A stretch of DNA of 64,000 nt, taken from positions 124,001 through 188,000 of the forward strand of contig NZ_CP055157.1 in the NCBI RefSeq assembly GCF_013367775.1, written 5' to 3'. The notes beneath the pieces are model-generated. The model was not told the DNA's origin. It worked only from the letters and a program-made list of their open reading frames with translations, and did no database searches. Positions 19,744 through 27,959 of this stretch are shown piece after piece. How positions within the stretch are numbered: position 1 is the first letter of the stretch; each line of letters opens with the position of its first letter. A program made the position numbers and the translations under genes. Origin of the DNA: Microbulbifer sp. YPW1. GTDB lineage: Bacteria; Pseudomonadota; Gammaproteobacteria; Pseudomonadales; Cellvibrionaceae.

Positions 19744-20898
19744 TTAATCTGCGGTTTTTTCTGCATAAATTGCCTTGACCATAGCGCCCTCGTCGCTGTC
19801 CCCGGGCAACTCCCAGAACATGATGCCGCCGAGGCCCAGCTCTTTTGCATAGCGGGTTTTCAGCGTCAGGGAACGCGGTGTATCAAAGGTGGCATACCGC
19901 TGCTTTTCCGCGTCGTAGGCATAAGCTGCCACGGCGTCTTCATCCCAGAACAGCCGATAGCCGTTTTCGGGGCGATATTCCGCAGCCAATTGTGAATAAC
20001 GCAACCCGGGTACATGACGCCCGGACTGATAGCGTCCGTTATCCTCCTCCGCTACGCCTTCCCAAACCCGCGAATAGAACGCGGCGCCGATCACGATCTT
20101 CTTTGCAGGGAATCCAGCGTTCAGCAAAAAGCGCACCGCATTGTCTGTGGACTGCTTCTGGTCCGCAGTGGAATACAAGGGCGTGTGGTGGCCGGTCACC
20201 GTGCTGAAGCCGTTGACCAGGTCATAACTCATCAGATTGACGCTATTGATGAGAGGCGCAATCTCCTGCCATTCCATCGACTTCTGCAAGAACTCATCGA
20301 ACCCGCCGGCGGCCACGGTAATCAGAGATTCATCCCCCAGGGTGGAGCGCAGCGCCCGCACCAGTGCGGTGAAATTCTGCCGGTCCTGCGGCTTGTATGG
20401 GTGTCCGGGGTGTCCCTCGATGGCCGGGTATTCCCAGTCCAGATCCAGGCCATCCCCACCAATATCAGTCAGCACCGACTTTACAGAGCGCGCAAACACC
20501 TGCCGGTTTTCTGCGGAGGAGAAAACACCCGAGCAGGGTTCACAACCTCCCCAGCCACCAAGTGCCAGCATCACCTTCAGGTGTGGATACGTTTTCTTCA
20601 GCGCCAGTAAACGACGGTAGTCATCAATCGCAGCGGCATCGCGGAAACTGACTTTATTTCCATCCAGGTACACAAAGCTGTAGATCAGGTGCGTCAACTT
20701 GTTGAAATCGTAGCGATCCAGGTCGCGCCCATCACCGGTGTAATAGCCCATTACCGCCAGCTGCCCCGGGCTGACAGGTGCAGCCACACCGTCAGATTCT
20801 TTCGCGACGACTGACCCGATCGACAGCGCCAATACCAACCATGCACCGAGACACGCGCTCACACACAACCGCAGAAACCCCACAGAACAACGCGCCAT
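19744..20898 (-). CDS. Secreted GH18 chitinase
   Basis: The 384-residue protein has an N-terminal signal peptide (about 1-32) followed by a glycoside hydrolase family 18 barrel. The catalytic motif is complete in DGLDLDWEYP, with Glu as the acid/base, and MLALGGWGG forms the preceding SxGG-like strand. There is no obvious carbohydrate-binding module, so it is a single-domain enzyme for chitin or other beta-1,4-GlcNAc polymers. A GGGGGAAG ribosome-binding site precedes the ATG. It converges on holA with nine bases between. Confidence 0.93.
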   Translation of the reverse strand: MARCSVGFLRLCVSACLGAWLVLALSIGSVVAKESDGVAAPVSPGQLAVMGYYTGDGRDLDRYDFNKLTHLIYSFVYLDGNKVSFRDAAAIDDYRRLLALKKTYPHLKVMLALGGWGGCEPCSGVFSSAENRQVFARSVKSVLTDIGGDGLDLDWEYPAIEGHPGHPYKPQDRQNFTALVRALRSTLGDESLITVAAGGFDEFLQKSMEWQEIAPLINSVNLMSYDLVNGFSTVTGHHTPLYSTADQKQSTDNAVRFLLNAGFPAKKIVIGAAFYSRVWEGVAEEDNGRYQSGRHVPGLRYSQLAAEYRPENGYRLFWDEDAVAAYAYDAEKQRYATFDTPRSLTLKTRYAKELGLGGIMFWELPGDSDEGAMVKAIYAEKTAD

Positions 20899-21181
20899 AA
20901 CTTCCCCCTTTCCCTTATTGATCGAATCGGATTTCGCATACTATCGCTGAACGCCCAATAATGACAACGCTGTCACAACTTCTCTCAAAAGCCCGGGATA
21001 GGATTTGTGCACCGCACGAGACGCGCAGGACGTTGGCGCAAGTCGACAAGACCACCGACCGCAAAAGGCAACTGAATTTGACGATAAGCCGGTAGGATAA
21101 ACGGCAAAAGAATGCGCGGCTGACTACCCTAAAGCCTGAGCCCCCATGGCATCCGTCTGCAGGTCTATAGAGAGATAATCC

Positions 21182-22840
21182 ATGAGCAAAGACCAAGGCC
21201 CATCCGTTCTGGCCAACACACACACGGTGTTAAACCAGCCCGCCCCGCTACAGGGTCACAACCTGTACGCCAATGACACTGCACTGTGCGAAGCGGTACA
21301 GCGCAACGGAGGCCACTGGGGAGAAGACGATCTGCAGCGCTACGGCGAGATTTGCGGCCGCCCGGAATGGATTGAGCGCGGCTTCCAGGCCAATCACTAC
21401 AAACCCGAGTTTGAACCCCACGACCGCATTGGCAACCGGGTGGATCAGGTCAATTACCACCCGGCCTATCACCAGCTAATGCAACTTGCCATGTCGGAGG
21501 GATTGCACTCTGCCCCCTGGACCGACCCGAAACCCGGGGCGCACGTGGTGCGAGCCGCCAAGTATTACCTGCACTGCCAGGTAGAAGCCGGACACGGCTG
21601 TCCGGTTACCATGACCTTTGCCTCGGTGCCGTCAATTCGTCTCAGTCCGGCGCTGGCAAAGGAGTGGCTGCCGAAAATTTGCGACCGCGGTTACGATCCC
21701 AGCAACCGCCCGCATACGGAAAAATCCGCCCTGACCATTGGTATGGGAATGACCGAAAAACAGGGAGGTTCCGATGTGCGCGCCAATACCACGACAGCGG
21801 CACCGCTGGGCGACGGCAGCTACGAACTGGTCGGCCACAAGTGGTTTACCTCGGCACCCATGTGCGATGCCTTCCTGATGCTGGCCCAGACCGAGGCGGG
21901 GCTGAGCTGCTTTCTGGTGCCGCGCTGGCGCCCGGACGGCAGCAAAAACCCGATACAGGTACAGCGGCTCAAGGACAAGGCCGGCAATGTCTCCAACGCC
22001 TCGTCAGAAATCGAACTGCGCGGCGCTATCGGCTGGCTGGTCGGAGAGGAAGGCCGCGGTGTACCGGCGATCATAGAAATGGTTTCTGCCACCCGGTTTG
22101 ACTGCATGATCGGATCCTCCGGCGGTCAGCGCCAGGCCACCCTGCAGGCGATCTACCACGCGAGTCAGCGCAGCGCCTTCGGCAAGACATTGATCGATCA
22201 GCCACTGATGCAGAATGTGCTGGCGGACCTGCAGCTGGAGGTGGAAGGTTCCATCGCCATGACCATGCGTATGGCGCAGGCAATGGATCATCTGGACGAT
22301 GAACAACAGAAACTGTTGATGCGTCTCGGTACCGCGGTGGGTAAATACTGGATCTGCAAGCGCACCCCGCACCACGCTTATGAAGCGATGGAATGCCTGG
22401 GTGGCAACGGTGTGATTGAAAACTTTATTACCGCCCGTCTTTACCGGGATGCGCCGATCAACGCCATCTGGGAAGGATCCGGCAATATTCAGGCACTGGA
22501 CGTGCTGCGGGCCCTGACGAAGACACCAGAGGTGCTCACCAACTGGTATGACGAGCTGGAAAAAAGTAAAGGCAACGATCTGCGTTTCGACCGCGCCCTG
22601 GCACACCTGAAAGGCCAGCTCTCGGATATGGACAATATTGAATACCGCGCACGACACATCGTCGACCAGTTGGCACTTACGATGCAAAGCCACCTGCTGA
22701 TGCAAGCGGGCAATAGTGCCGTCGCCGAGGGATTTATCGCCTCGCGTTTAGAAACGCGCGGCGCAGGAAATACTGGGACTTTACCAACGGGAGTGGATAT
22801 AAAGACGATTATCGAGCGCGGCAACCCACTGGCTATGTGA
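21182..22840 (+). CDS. aidB: AidB-like acyl-CoA dehydrogenase
   Basis: The 552-residue flavoprotein is longer than standard acyl-CoA dehydrogenases and starts with THTVLNQPAPLQGHNLY, the typical AidB opening. It has the flavin-binding GMTEKQGGSD block and the ECLGGNG signature near the C-terminal third. AidB in E. coli is induced by alkylation stress and binds DNA; a general acyl-CoA dehydrogenase role is the alternative. The 283 bases upstream hold no visible gene. It is transcribed alone and converges on the PRPP-synthetase gene. Confidence 0.88.
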   Translation: MSKDQGPSVLANTHTVLNQPAPLQGHNLYANDTALCEAVQRNGGHWGEDDLQRYGEICGRPEWIERGFQANHYKPEFEPHDRIGNRVDQVNYHPAYHQLMQLAMSEGLHSAPWTDPKPGAHVVRAAKYYLHCQVEAGHGCPVTMTFASVPSIRLSPALAKEWLPKICDRGYDPSNRPHTEKSALTIGMGMTEKQGGSDVRANTTTAAPLGDGSYELVGHKWFTSAPMCDAFLMLAQTEAGLSCFLVPRWRPDGSKNPIQVQRLKDKAGNVSNASSEIELRGAIGWLVGEEGRGVPAIIEMVSATRFDCMIGSSGGQRQATLQAIYHASQRSAFGKTLIDQPLMQNVLADLQLEVEGSIAMTMRMAQAMDHLDDEQQKLLMRLGTAVGKYWICKRTPHHAYEAMECLGGNGVIENFITARLYRDAPINAIWEGSGNIQALDVLRALTKTPEVLTNWYDELEKSKGNDLRFDRALAHLKGQLSDMDNIEYRARHIVDQLALTMQSHLLMQAGNSAVAEGFIASRLETRGAGNTGTLPTGVDIKTIIERGNPLAM

Positions 22841-22904
22841 CCTACGTGCAAATTTCCAAGCCAACGCCAGCGCAGGCGACACCAAAAGTATTCACCAGGG
22901 CGCG

Positions 22905-23873
22905 CTAATCAAACCCAAGCTGGGTTGCCGGACCACCGTGATGTAAATTGTGTATCGCCTCTGCTATCAAAGGCGCACAGTCCACGACCTGAAGTGACGG
23001 CGCTACCACCTGTGGCAGCGAGTTGGTCACGGCGATGGCTTCCAGTGGCAACTGGCCCAGCCCCGCCAGAGCATTTCCACAGAATTGCCCGTGACTGGCC
23101 AGCGCCCAGATGCGGGCGGCACCACCGCCCTGAATCGCGGCAACCGCGCGGGTGATGGTACCGCCACCGGCAATCAGGTCGTCAACGATCAGCACACAGG
23201 CATCGTCGACGTCGCCAATCAACGTACCACCGGAAAGCTGATCTGCACTGCGGTATTTCTCAACAAATGCGCGGCCAATTTCCCGCCCCAACCGCTCACG
23301 AAGCGCCTGACGCATGGCTTCAGCGCGTTTCACTCCACCGACATCCGGCGAAGCCACCACCAGAGGATGGCGATCCCCCTGCAGCTGCTGTACTGCGAAA
23401 TCCACAAACAACCGCTGCGCCGGCAGATGCAGGGTTCGGCAGCGGAAAGCATTCTCAAATGCGGACTGATTGTGGGCATCGAGAGTCACGACCGCGTCCG
23501 TACCCAAAGATTCAAACAAGCTCGCCAGGTAGCGGCTGGAAAGAGGATCGTGAAGTTTGGTGCGTCGATCCTTACGACCGTAACAGAGGTAGGGAATAAC
23601 GGCGGTAACCCTGGCAGCACCAGCATCTTTCAGCGCGCCGATAAAGAAAAGAAGGCGTATCAGCTTGTCGTTGAGGCCAGTACTCGCGTCGCTATACAGG
23701 GATTGCACCAGGTAGATATCGTCGCCCTCCACATCTTCGAGGGGACGGATCTTGTGTTCGCCATCGACGAAATCGCGCTCCTCGTGGGCAGACAACGGTA
23801 CACCGAGCGCGGCGGATACGCGCTCGGCGAACTCGGTACCGGCCTCGAGGCTAAACAGTTTCAGACCGGTCAT
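22905..23873 (-). CDS. Ribose-phosphate pyrophosphokinase-like protein
   Basis: The 322-residue PRPP-synthetase family member has a divergent sequence compared with housekeeping Prs. It has the tandem phosphoribosyltransferase-type fold, YGRKDRRT in the flexible loop region and VLIVDDLIAGGGT as the PRPP-binding loop. It probably makes or uses PRPP in salvage. I chose ATG 23873 over a TTG one codon earlier. It is the last of three overlapping genes with an alpha/beta hydrolase and a phosphoribosyltransferase, which points to ribose-phosphate or nucleotide recycling rather than the main PRPP supply. Confidence 0.85.
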   Translation of the reverse strand: MTGLKLFSLEAGTEFAERVSAALGVPLSAHEERDFVDGEHKIRPLEDVEGDDIYLVQSLYSDASTGLNDKLIRLLFFIGALKDAGAARVTAVIPYLCYGRKDRRTKLHDPLSSRYLASLFESLGTDAVVTLDAHNQSAFENAFRCRTLHLPAQRLFVDFAVQQLQGDRHPLVVASPDVGGVKRAEAMRQALRERLGREIGRAFVEKYRSADQLSGGTLIGDVDDACVLIVDDLIAGGGTITRAVAAIQGGGAARIWALASHGQFCGNALAGLGQLPLEAIAVTNSLPQVVAPSLQVVDCAPLIAEAIHNLHHGGPATQLGFD

Positions 23874-24534
23874 CAATCAGGTACCGCTGGAACCAGCCAA
23901 TGGCAAGGCGCACCACCTCCTCCAGAGTGCCGGCTTCCTCAAACAAATGGGTAGCACCGGGGACTATTTCCAGTTTGGGCCCCTCCGCGTTGCAAGACAG
24001 CCAGTCCATTTTTGCTGCCGCACGCCGATTTAACTCAATCACCTGATAATCCTCACCGCCAACCACCAGCAGCGTGGGCGCCTGCACCAGGGGCAAGGCA
24101 GCATCCGCCAGATCCGGGCGGCCGCCGCGTGACACTACCGCTTTTACCGCGTGTGGCCGCGCCGCGGCGGCGATGAGAGCGGCGGCGGCTCCTGTACTTG
24201 ATCCGAACAACCCGATGTTCAATGGTGCAGCCGCCTCATAAACTACCGCCCAATCTAGTGCGGCAATCAGCCGCTGAGCCAGCAGCTCGATATCGAAGCG
24301 GTATTCCCGGGTAATCTCGTCGACCCGGTGCTCATCTGCGGTCAGCAGATCGAACAACAGAGTACCGATTCCAGCTCGATTCAGCTCCGCCGCGACCGCA
24401 TTGTTTCGCGGGCTGAAGCGGCTACTGCCACTGCCGTGTGCGAAGAGCACCAGCGAGCAGGTCGTAGCCGGCAGGGTCAAAAAGCCCTCCAGCTGCTCTC
24501 CGGCGGCATCAATCAACACCTCCTGCCTATTCAC
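23851..24534 (-). CDS. Alpha/beta hydrolase (dienelactone-hydrolase-like)
   Basis: The 227-residue alpha/beta hydrolase shows VLFAHGSGSSR as the oxyanion loop, nucleophile elbow GSSTG, an acid Asp after VVGGED, and His in GATHLFEE. It starts at a GTG with a strong AGGGGGGAAG upstream. It overlaps both neighbours (phosphoribosyltransferase upstream, PRPP synthetase downstream). In other bacteria this hydrolase type is also fused or paired with a phosphoribosyltransferase. Its substrate is unknown. Confidence 0.87.
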   Translation of the reverse strand: MNRQEVLIDAAGEQLEGFLTLPATTCSLVLFAHGSGSSRFSPRNNAVAAELNRAGIGTLLFDLLTADEHRVDEITREYRFDIELLAQRLIAALDWAVVYEAAAPLNIGLFGSSTGAAAALIAAAARPHAVKAVVSRGGRPDLADAALPLVQAPTLLVVGGEDYQVIELNRRAAAKMDWLSCNAEGPKLEIVPGATHLFEEAGTLEEVVRLAIGWFQRYLIDDRSETV

Positions 24535-25198
24535 CTTCCCCCCTCGCCAGCGAGTCAGCCTCGCGCATCAGCGCGATTACTTCCTCGTCCGTCAGTTGAG
24601 AGAAATCCCGATACCAGGCGCCAATGGCCCAGAAAGCTTCCGGGGTGGCAAGGCACACAATTTTGTCCACCAGCGGGCTAAAGCGCGCGAGGGCATCTGG
24701 CGGCGCAACCGGCACGGCGAGAACAATGGAAGCCGGTTGTTGCAGGCGAACTGCGCGCGCAGCGGCCTCCATAGTGGCACCGGTAGCAATACCGTCGTCC
24801 ACCAGAATCACACAGCGACCTTTCAGGTCGGGCCAAGGTCGGTCTCCGCGGTACCGTCTGGCGCGTCGCTCGAGCTCTAAGTGCTCCTCGCTCGCCACGG
24901 CGTCCAGCGCTTCATCACTGATACCACAGTTCGCGATTACGTTTTCATTCACTACCCGCGCGCCGCTGGTAATCGCGCCCATCGCCAGCTCTCTGTGCCC
25001 CGGCACTCCCAGCTTGCGCACCAGCATCAAGTCGAGCGGAATACGCAGCGCACGCGCCACCTCCAGACCGAGAGGCACACCGCCACGAGGCAGCGCGAGC
25101 ACAATGGCGTCCAGATGCTTTTTAACATCGGGCAAGGAAGAGCGCAGTGCCTCCGCAAGCAGACGCCCCGCTTCCACGCGGTCATAGAAGAGCGTCAT
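24527..25198 (-). CDS. Phosphoribosyltransferase family protein
   Basis: The 223-residue type I phosphoribosyltransferase has the PRPP-binding loop VILVDDGIATGAT at about residues 120-132. The LALPRGGVPLGLEVA segment near the N-terminus is typical of the group found with dienelactone-hydrolase-like partners. It is the first gene of the three-gene minus operon and diverges from the kinase-like gene at 25307. Its base substrate cannot be told. Confidence 0.88.
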   Translation of the reverse strand: MTLFYDRVEAGRLLAEALRSSLPDVKKHLDAIVLALPRGGVPLGLEVARALRIPLDLMLVRKLGVPGHRELAMGAITSGARVVNENVIANCGISDEALDAVASEEHLELERRARRYRGDRPWPDLKGRCVILVDDGIATGATMEAAARAVRLQQPASIVLAVPVAPPDALARFSPLVDKIVCLATPEAFWAIGAWYRDFSQLTDEEVIALMREADSLARGEGE

Positions 25199-25306
25199 TA
25201 CGACTCACACCTCGATGGTTGAAAAATACAGGTCTCAGACCTGAATGCACTCAATACAAGCCCAATAAAACTAGACTAGCAAACAGGCACAACGACAAAG
25301 CGCGCC

Positions 25307-26326
25307 ATGACCGACTCCAACGTCACAAACCCTGGACTGGAAGAGAAGACCCGCTTCCTGCTGTCCCCCAGCAGCTACCCCGAGAGCACGGAAGCAGTGC
25401 GGCTCATAGAGACCCATATGGCCCGGGTCTTTCTCACAGACCACTACGTCTACAAAATGAAAAAACCGGTGCGTTCCAGTTATCTCGATTTCAGCAGTCT
25501 GGAAAAACGATATGTCATCTGCCGCGAAGAGCTGCGCCTGAACCGGCGTATGACAGATGGAACCTATCTGGATGTGGTACCGCTGCGTGTTGATGAACTC
25601 GGGCAGTTGAACCTGGGTGAACGGGGTTTACCAGTGGAGTGGCTGGTCAAAATGCGCCGTCTACGGGAAGACGCCTCGCTTCCATACCGGATAAACAGCA
25701 CTACACCCCAACAACTGGCACCACTGCTACAGCGACTGTGCGACTTTTATCGGGCCGCAGAACCTGTTTCCATACAGCCCGAGCAGTACCTGGCAAGACT
25801 GCGCCATCGCTGCAGGGAATTGCGCAACCAGCTGAAAGCCACCGAAATGTCTCTGGATGCCAGGGAAATCGACCAGCTGGCAAACGCCTTGCTGGACTTT
25901 ATCCTGCGCGAAGCAGAGCTCCTCGGCGAACGTGCGGCGAAGGGAAAAATCGTCGAGGGGCACGGTGACCTGCGACCGGAGCACTGCTTCCTGACCCAGC
26001 CGCCGCAAATCATTGACTGCCTGGAATTTGACCCCAACCTGCGTTGCGTCGACCCGGTGGACGAGTTGAGTTATCTCGCGCTCGAGTGCGAATTACTGGG
26101 ACATGCGAGCCTGGGAGAGGCGTGTGTTGAATTTTACTATCGATCGAGCGGCGACAGGCCAGCGCCGATCCTGTCAAATTTCTATCGCGCCGAACGCGCC
26201 CTGCTTCGCGCCCAACTCGCGGCCGCTCACTTGCTGGATAGCGACGTTACAGAACCAGAAAAGTGGCGAAAGAAAACACGTGAGTATCTCAATGCGGCGC
26301 ATCGTTACTGCCTCACATTGGAATAG
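25307..26326 (+). CDS. Aminoglycoside-phosphotransferase-like kinase (COG2187 type)
   Basis: The 339-residue protein has a kinase-like fold of the aminoglycoside phosphotransferase superfamily. The N-terminal DHYVYKMKKPVRSSYLDF holds the likely ATP-binding Lys. The catalytic loop is EGHGDLRPEHCFL, and the metal-binding Asp is in IIDCLEFD. In many bacteria this domain is fused to an AAA/P-loop kinase domain (COG0645); here it stands alone. The substrate is unknown. It diverges from the phosphoribosyltransferase operon with about 108 bases between. Confidence 0.82.
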   Translation: MTDSNVTNPGLEEKTRFLLSPSSYPESTEAVRLIETHMARVFLTDHYVYKMKKPVRSSYLDFSSLEKRYVICREELRLNRRMTDGTYLDVVPLRVDELGQLNLGERGLPVEWLVKMRRLREDASLPYRINSTTPQQLAPLLQRLCDFYRAAEPVSIQPEQYLARLRHRCRELRNQLKATEMSLDAREIDQLANALLDFILREAELLGERAAKGKIVEGHGDLRPEHCFLTQPPQIIDCLEFDPNLRCVDPVDELSYLALECELLGHASLGEACVEFYYRSSGDRPAPILSNFYRAERALLRAQLAAAHLLDSDVTEPEKWRKKTREYLNAAHRYCLTLE

Positions 26327-26372
26327 TCAGTCCGCTGAAACTTACACGCCGCTCCAATGAGGTATTTTTACC

Positions 26373-27176
26373 TTACTTGCGCTCCTGAGCCTGTAAAGTA
26401 AACCCCTTATAAAACTGCTGCGCGGTACGGCCGCTGTGGCTTGCACGCAGCATGGCAAACTGTTTGGCCGCAGTATGCAGTTCTGCGCGATCACCAACGT
26501 AGTCGGTAAAGAGCTGGTCGACCATCCGCAGGTAGGTATCCCAGTCGGCAGGGTAAAAGCTCAACCACAGGCCGAAGCGATCGGCGAGGGAAAGGGTTTC
26601 TTCAACCTGGTCTCCGTGATGCAGCTCACCCTCGACAATTCGGGTATCCCGATTTGCCGCCATATCTTCCGGTAACAGATGACGGCGGTTGGACGTTGCG
26701 TACAGCAATACGTTTTCCGGTGGTAATTCAAGGGAGCCCTCAAGGATACTTTTGAGGGCCTTGTATCGTGCATCTCCGCGCTCGAAAGCGAGATCATCAC
26801 AGAACAGGATAAACCGGTATTCACGCGTATCCTCGCCATCCAGCTGATCGATAATTTCGGGGATATCATCGAGGTCGTGGAAGTTCACCTCTACGCAACG
26901 TAATCCATCATCGGCAAAGGTATTCAGCAGCGCTTTGATCAGGCTGGACTTTCCGGTACCGCGACTGCCCCAAAGTAATGCGTGATTCGCAGGCTTCCCC
27001 TGTAGAAAGCGGCGCGTATTATCAAACAGCGCCTGCTTTTGGGTATCGATTCCCACTAACAAGTCAGCGGATACCGGGTCCATGCGACGCACCGGCTTCA
27101 GTGTCGCTGTCTTCGGTCGCCAGATTGCTGCGCGATACTTTTCCCAATCCACCTGCACGTCTCTCCATCCCGTCAT
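26373..27176 (-). CDS. DUF815 family AAA ATPase
   Basis: The 267-residue protein has Walker A GSRGTGKS near residue 70 and Walker B FILFCDDLAFE near 123, followed by a YATSNRRHLLP sensor-like segment. This is the DUF815 family of small AAA ATPases of unknown role. Its start lies five bases after the stop of the upstream SDR gene, so they form an operon with the decarboxylase upstream. Confidence 0.9.
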   Translation of the reverse strand: MTGWRDVQVDWEKYRAAIWRPKTATLKPVRRMDPVSADLLVGIDTQKQALFDNTRRFLQGKPANHALLWGSRGTGKSSLIKALLNTFADDGLRCVEVNFHDLDDIPEIIDQLDGEDTREYRFILFCDDLAFERGDARYKALKSILEGSLELPPENVLLYATSNRRHLLPEDMAANRDTRIVEGELHHGDQVEETLSLADRFGLWLSFYPADWDTYLRMVDQLFTDYVGDRAELHTAAKQFAMLRASHSGRTAQQFYKGFTLQAQERK

Positions 27177-27180
27177 TCAA

Positions 27181-27921
27181 TTACCAGGGTATTTGTGACC
27201 CGTCCCAGAACAGCAGCTTGCCGGTATCAGCATCGCTTAGCTTTTCGAGAACGGACACGATTCTATCGGCGCTCAGTGCCGGAGTGTAGAGTTTATCCGC
27301 GGAAATATTTTGCTGGAAAGGTTTGGAAAGTGCGGTATCAGTGGTACCCGGGTGAACCGCAACCACTCGACAACTGTCGAGCTTTCTGCCCCACTCTATG
27401 GACAGGTTGCGCACCAGCATATTCAATGCGGCCTTGCTCATGCGATAGCTGTACCAGCCACCCAGGTGATTGTCTTCGATACTGCCCACCTTGGCAGACA
27501 GCGAGGCCCAGGTCAGGGGGGAACGTTTCTGTAACAGCGGCGCCAGCACCTGTGCCAAATGCATATGACTCAGTACATTGACGGAAATACTGTGCAACAG
27601 GGCCTCATCCGTGCACTGCTGCAAGTTTTTTTCCGGAAGGTGATCCGGCCAGTGGAGAATACCACTGCAGTGAATCACCCAGTTCGGCAGTGGCTCGGAA
27701 CGCAGCCAGTCGGCAACGTCGACCGTGGTTTCGGGATCACTGAGGTCCGCCGAATAGTGGCTGTGTTGTCCGTCAGAAGATGCGCTGTGTGCGCGACTGA
27801 TGGTAAGCAGCTTGGCTTGTGGAAACCGCCGCGATAACTCTTCGACCAGGGCCGTACCGAGACCACCGCCGGCCCCGGCGACAAGAATAACTTCCGGCGG
27901 TGTGTTTACTGCCTGCTGCAT
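27181..27921 (-). CDS. SDR family oxidoreductase (C-factor-like)
   Basis: The 246-residue short-chain dehydrogenase has cofactor loop GAGGGLG at about 17-23 and the YxxxK pair in YSYRMSKAALN, with the catalytic Ser in the preceding strand. The SLSAKVGSIEDN segment resembles the CsgA/C-factor subgroup. The substrate is unknown. It lies between the decarboxylase gene and the DUF815 gene on the same strand. Confidence 0.87.
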   Translation of the reverse strand: MQQAVNTPPEVILVAGAGGGLGTALVEELSRRFPQAKLLTISRAHSASSDGQHSHYSADLSDPETTVDVADWLRSEPLPNWVIHCSGILHWPDHLPEKNLQQCTDEALLHSISVNVLSHMHLAQVLAPLLQKRSPLTWASLSAKVGSIEDNHLGGWYSYRMSKAALNMLVRNLSIEWGRKLDSCRVVAVHPGTTDTALSKPFQQNISADKLYTPALSADRIVSVLEKLSDADTGKLLFWDGSQIPW

Positions 27922-27959
27922 TGGCTTCCCTGCCTACTCGCCTGCACATTTGTTTGCCG

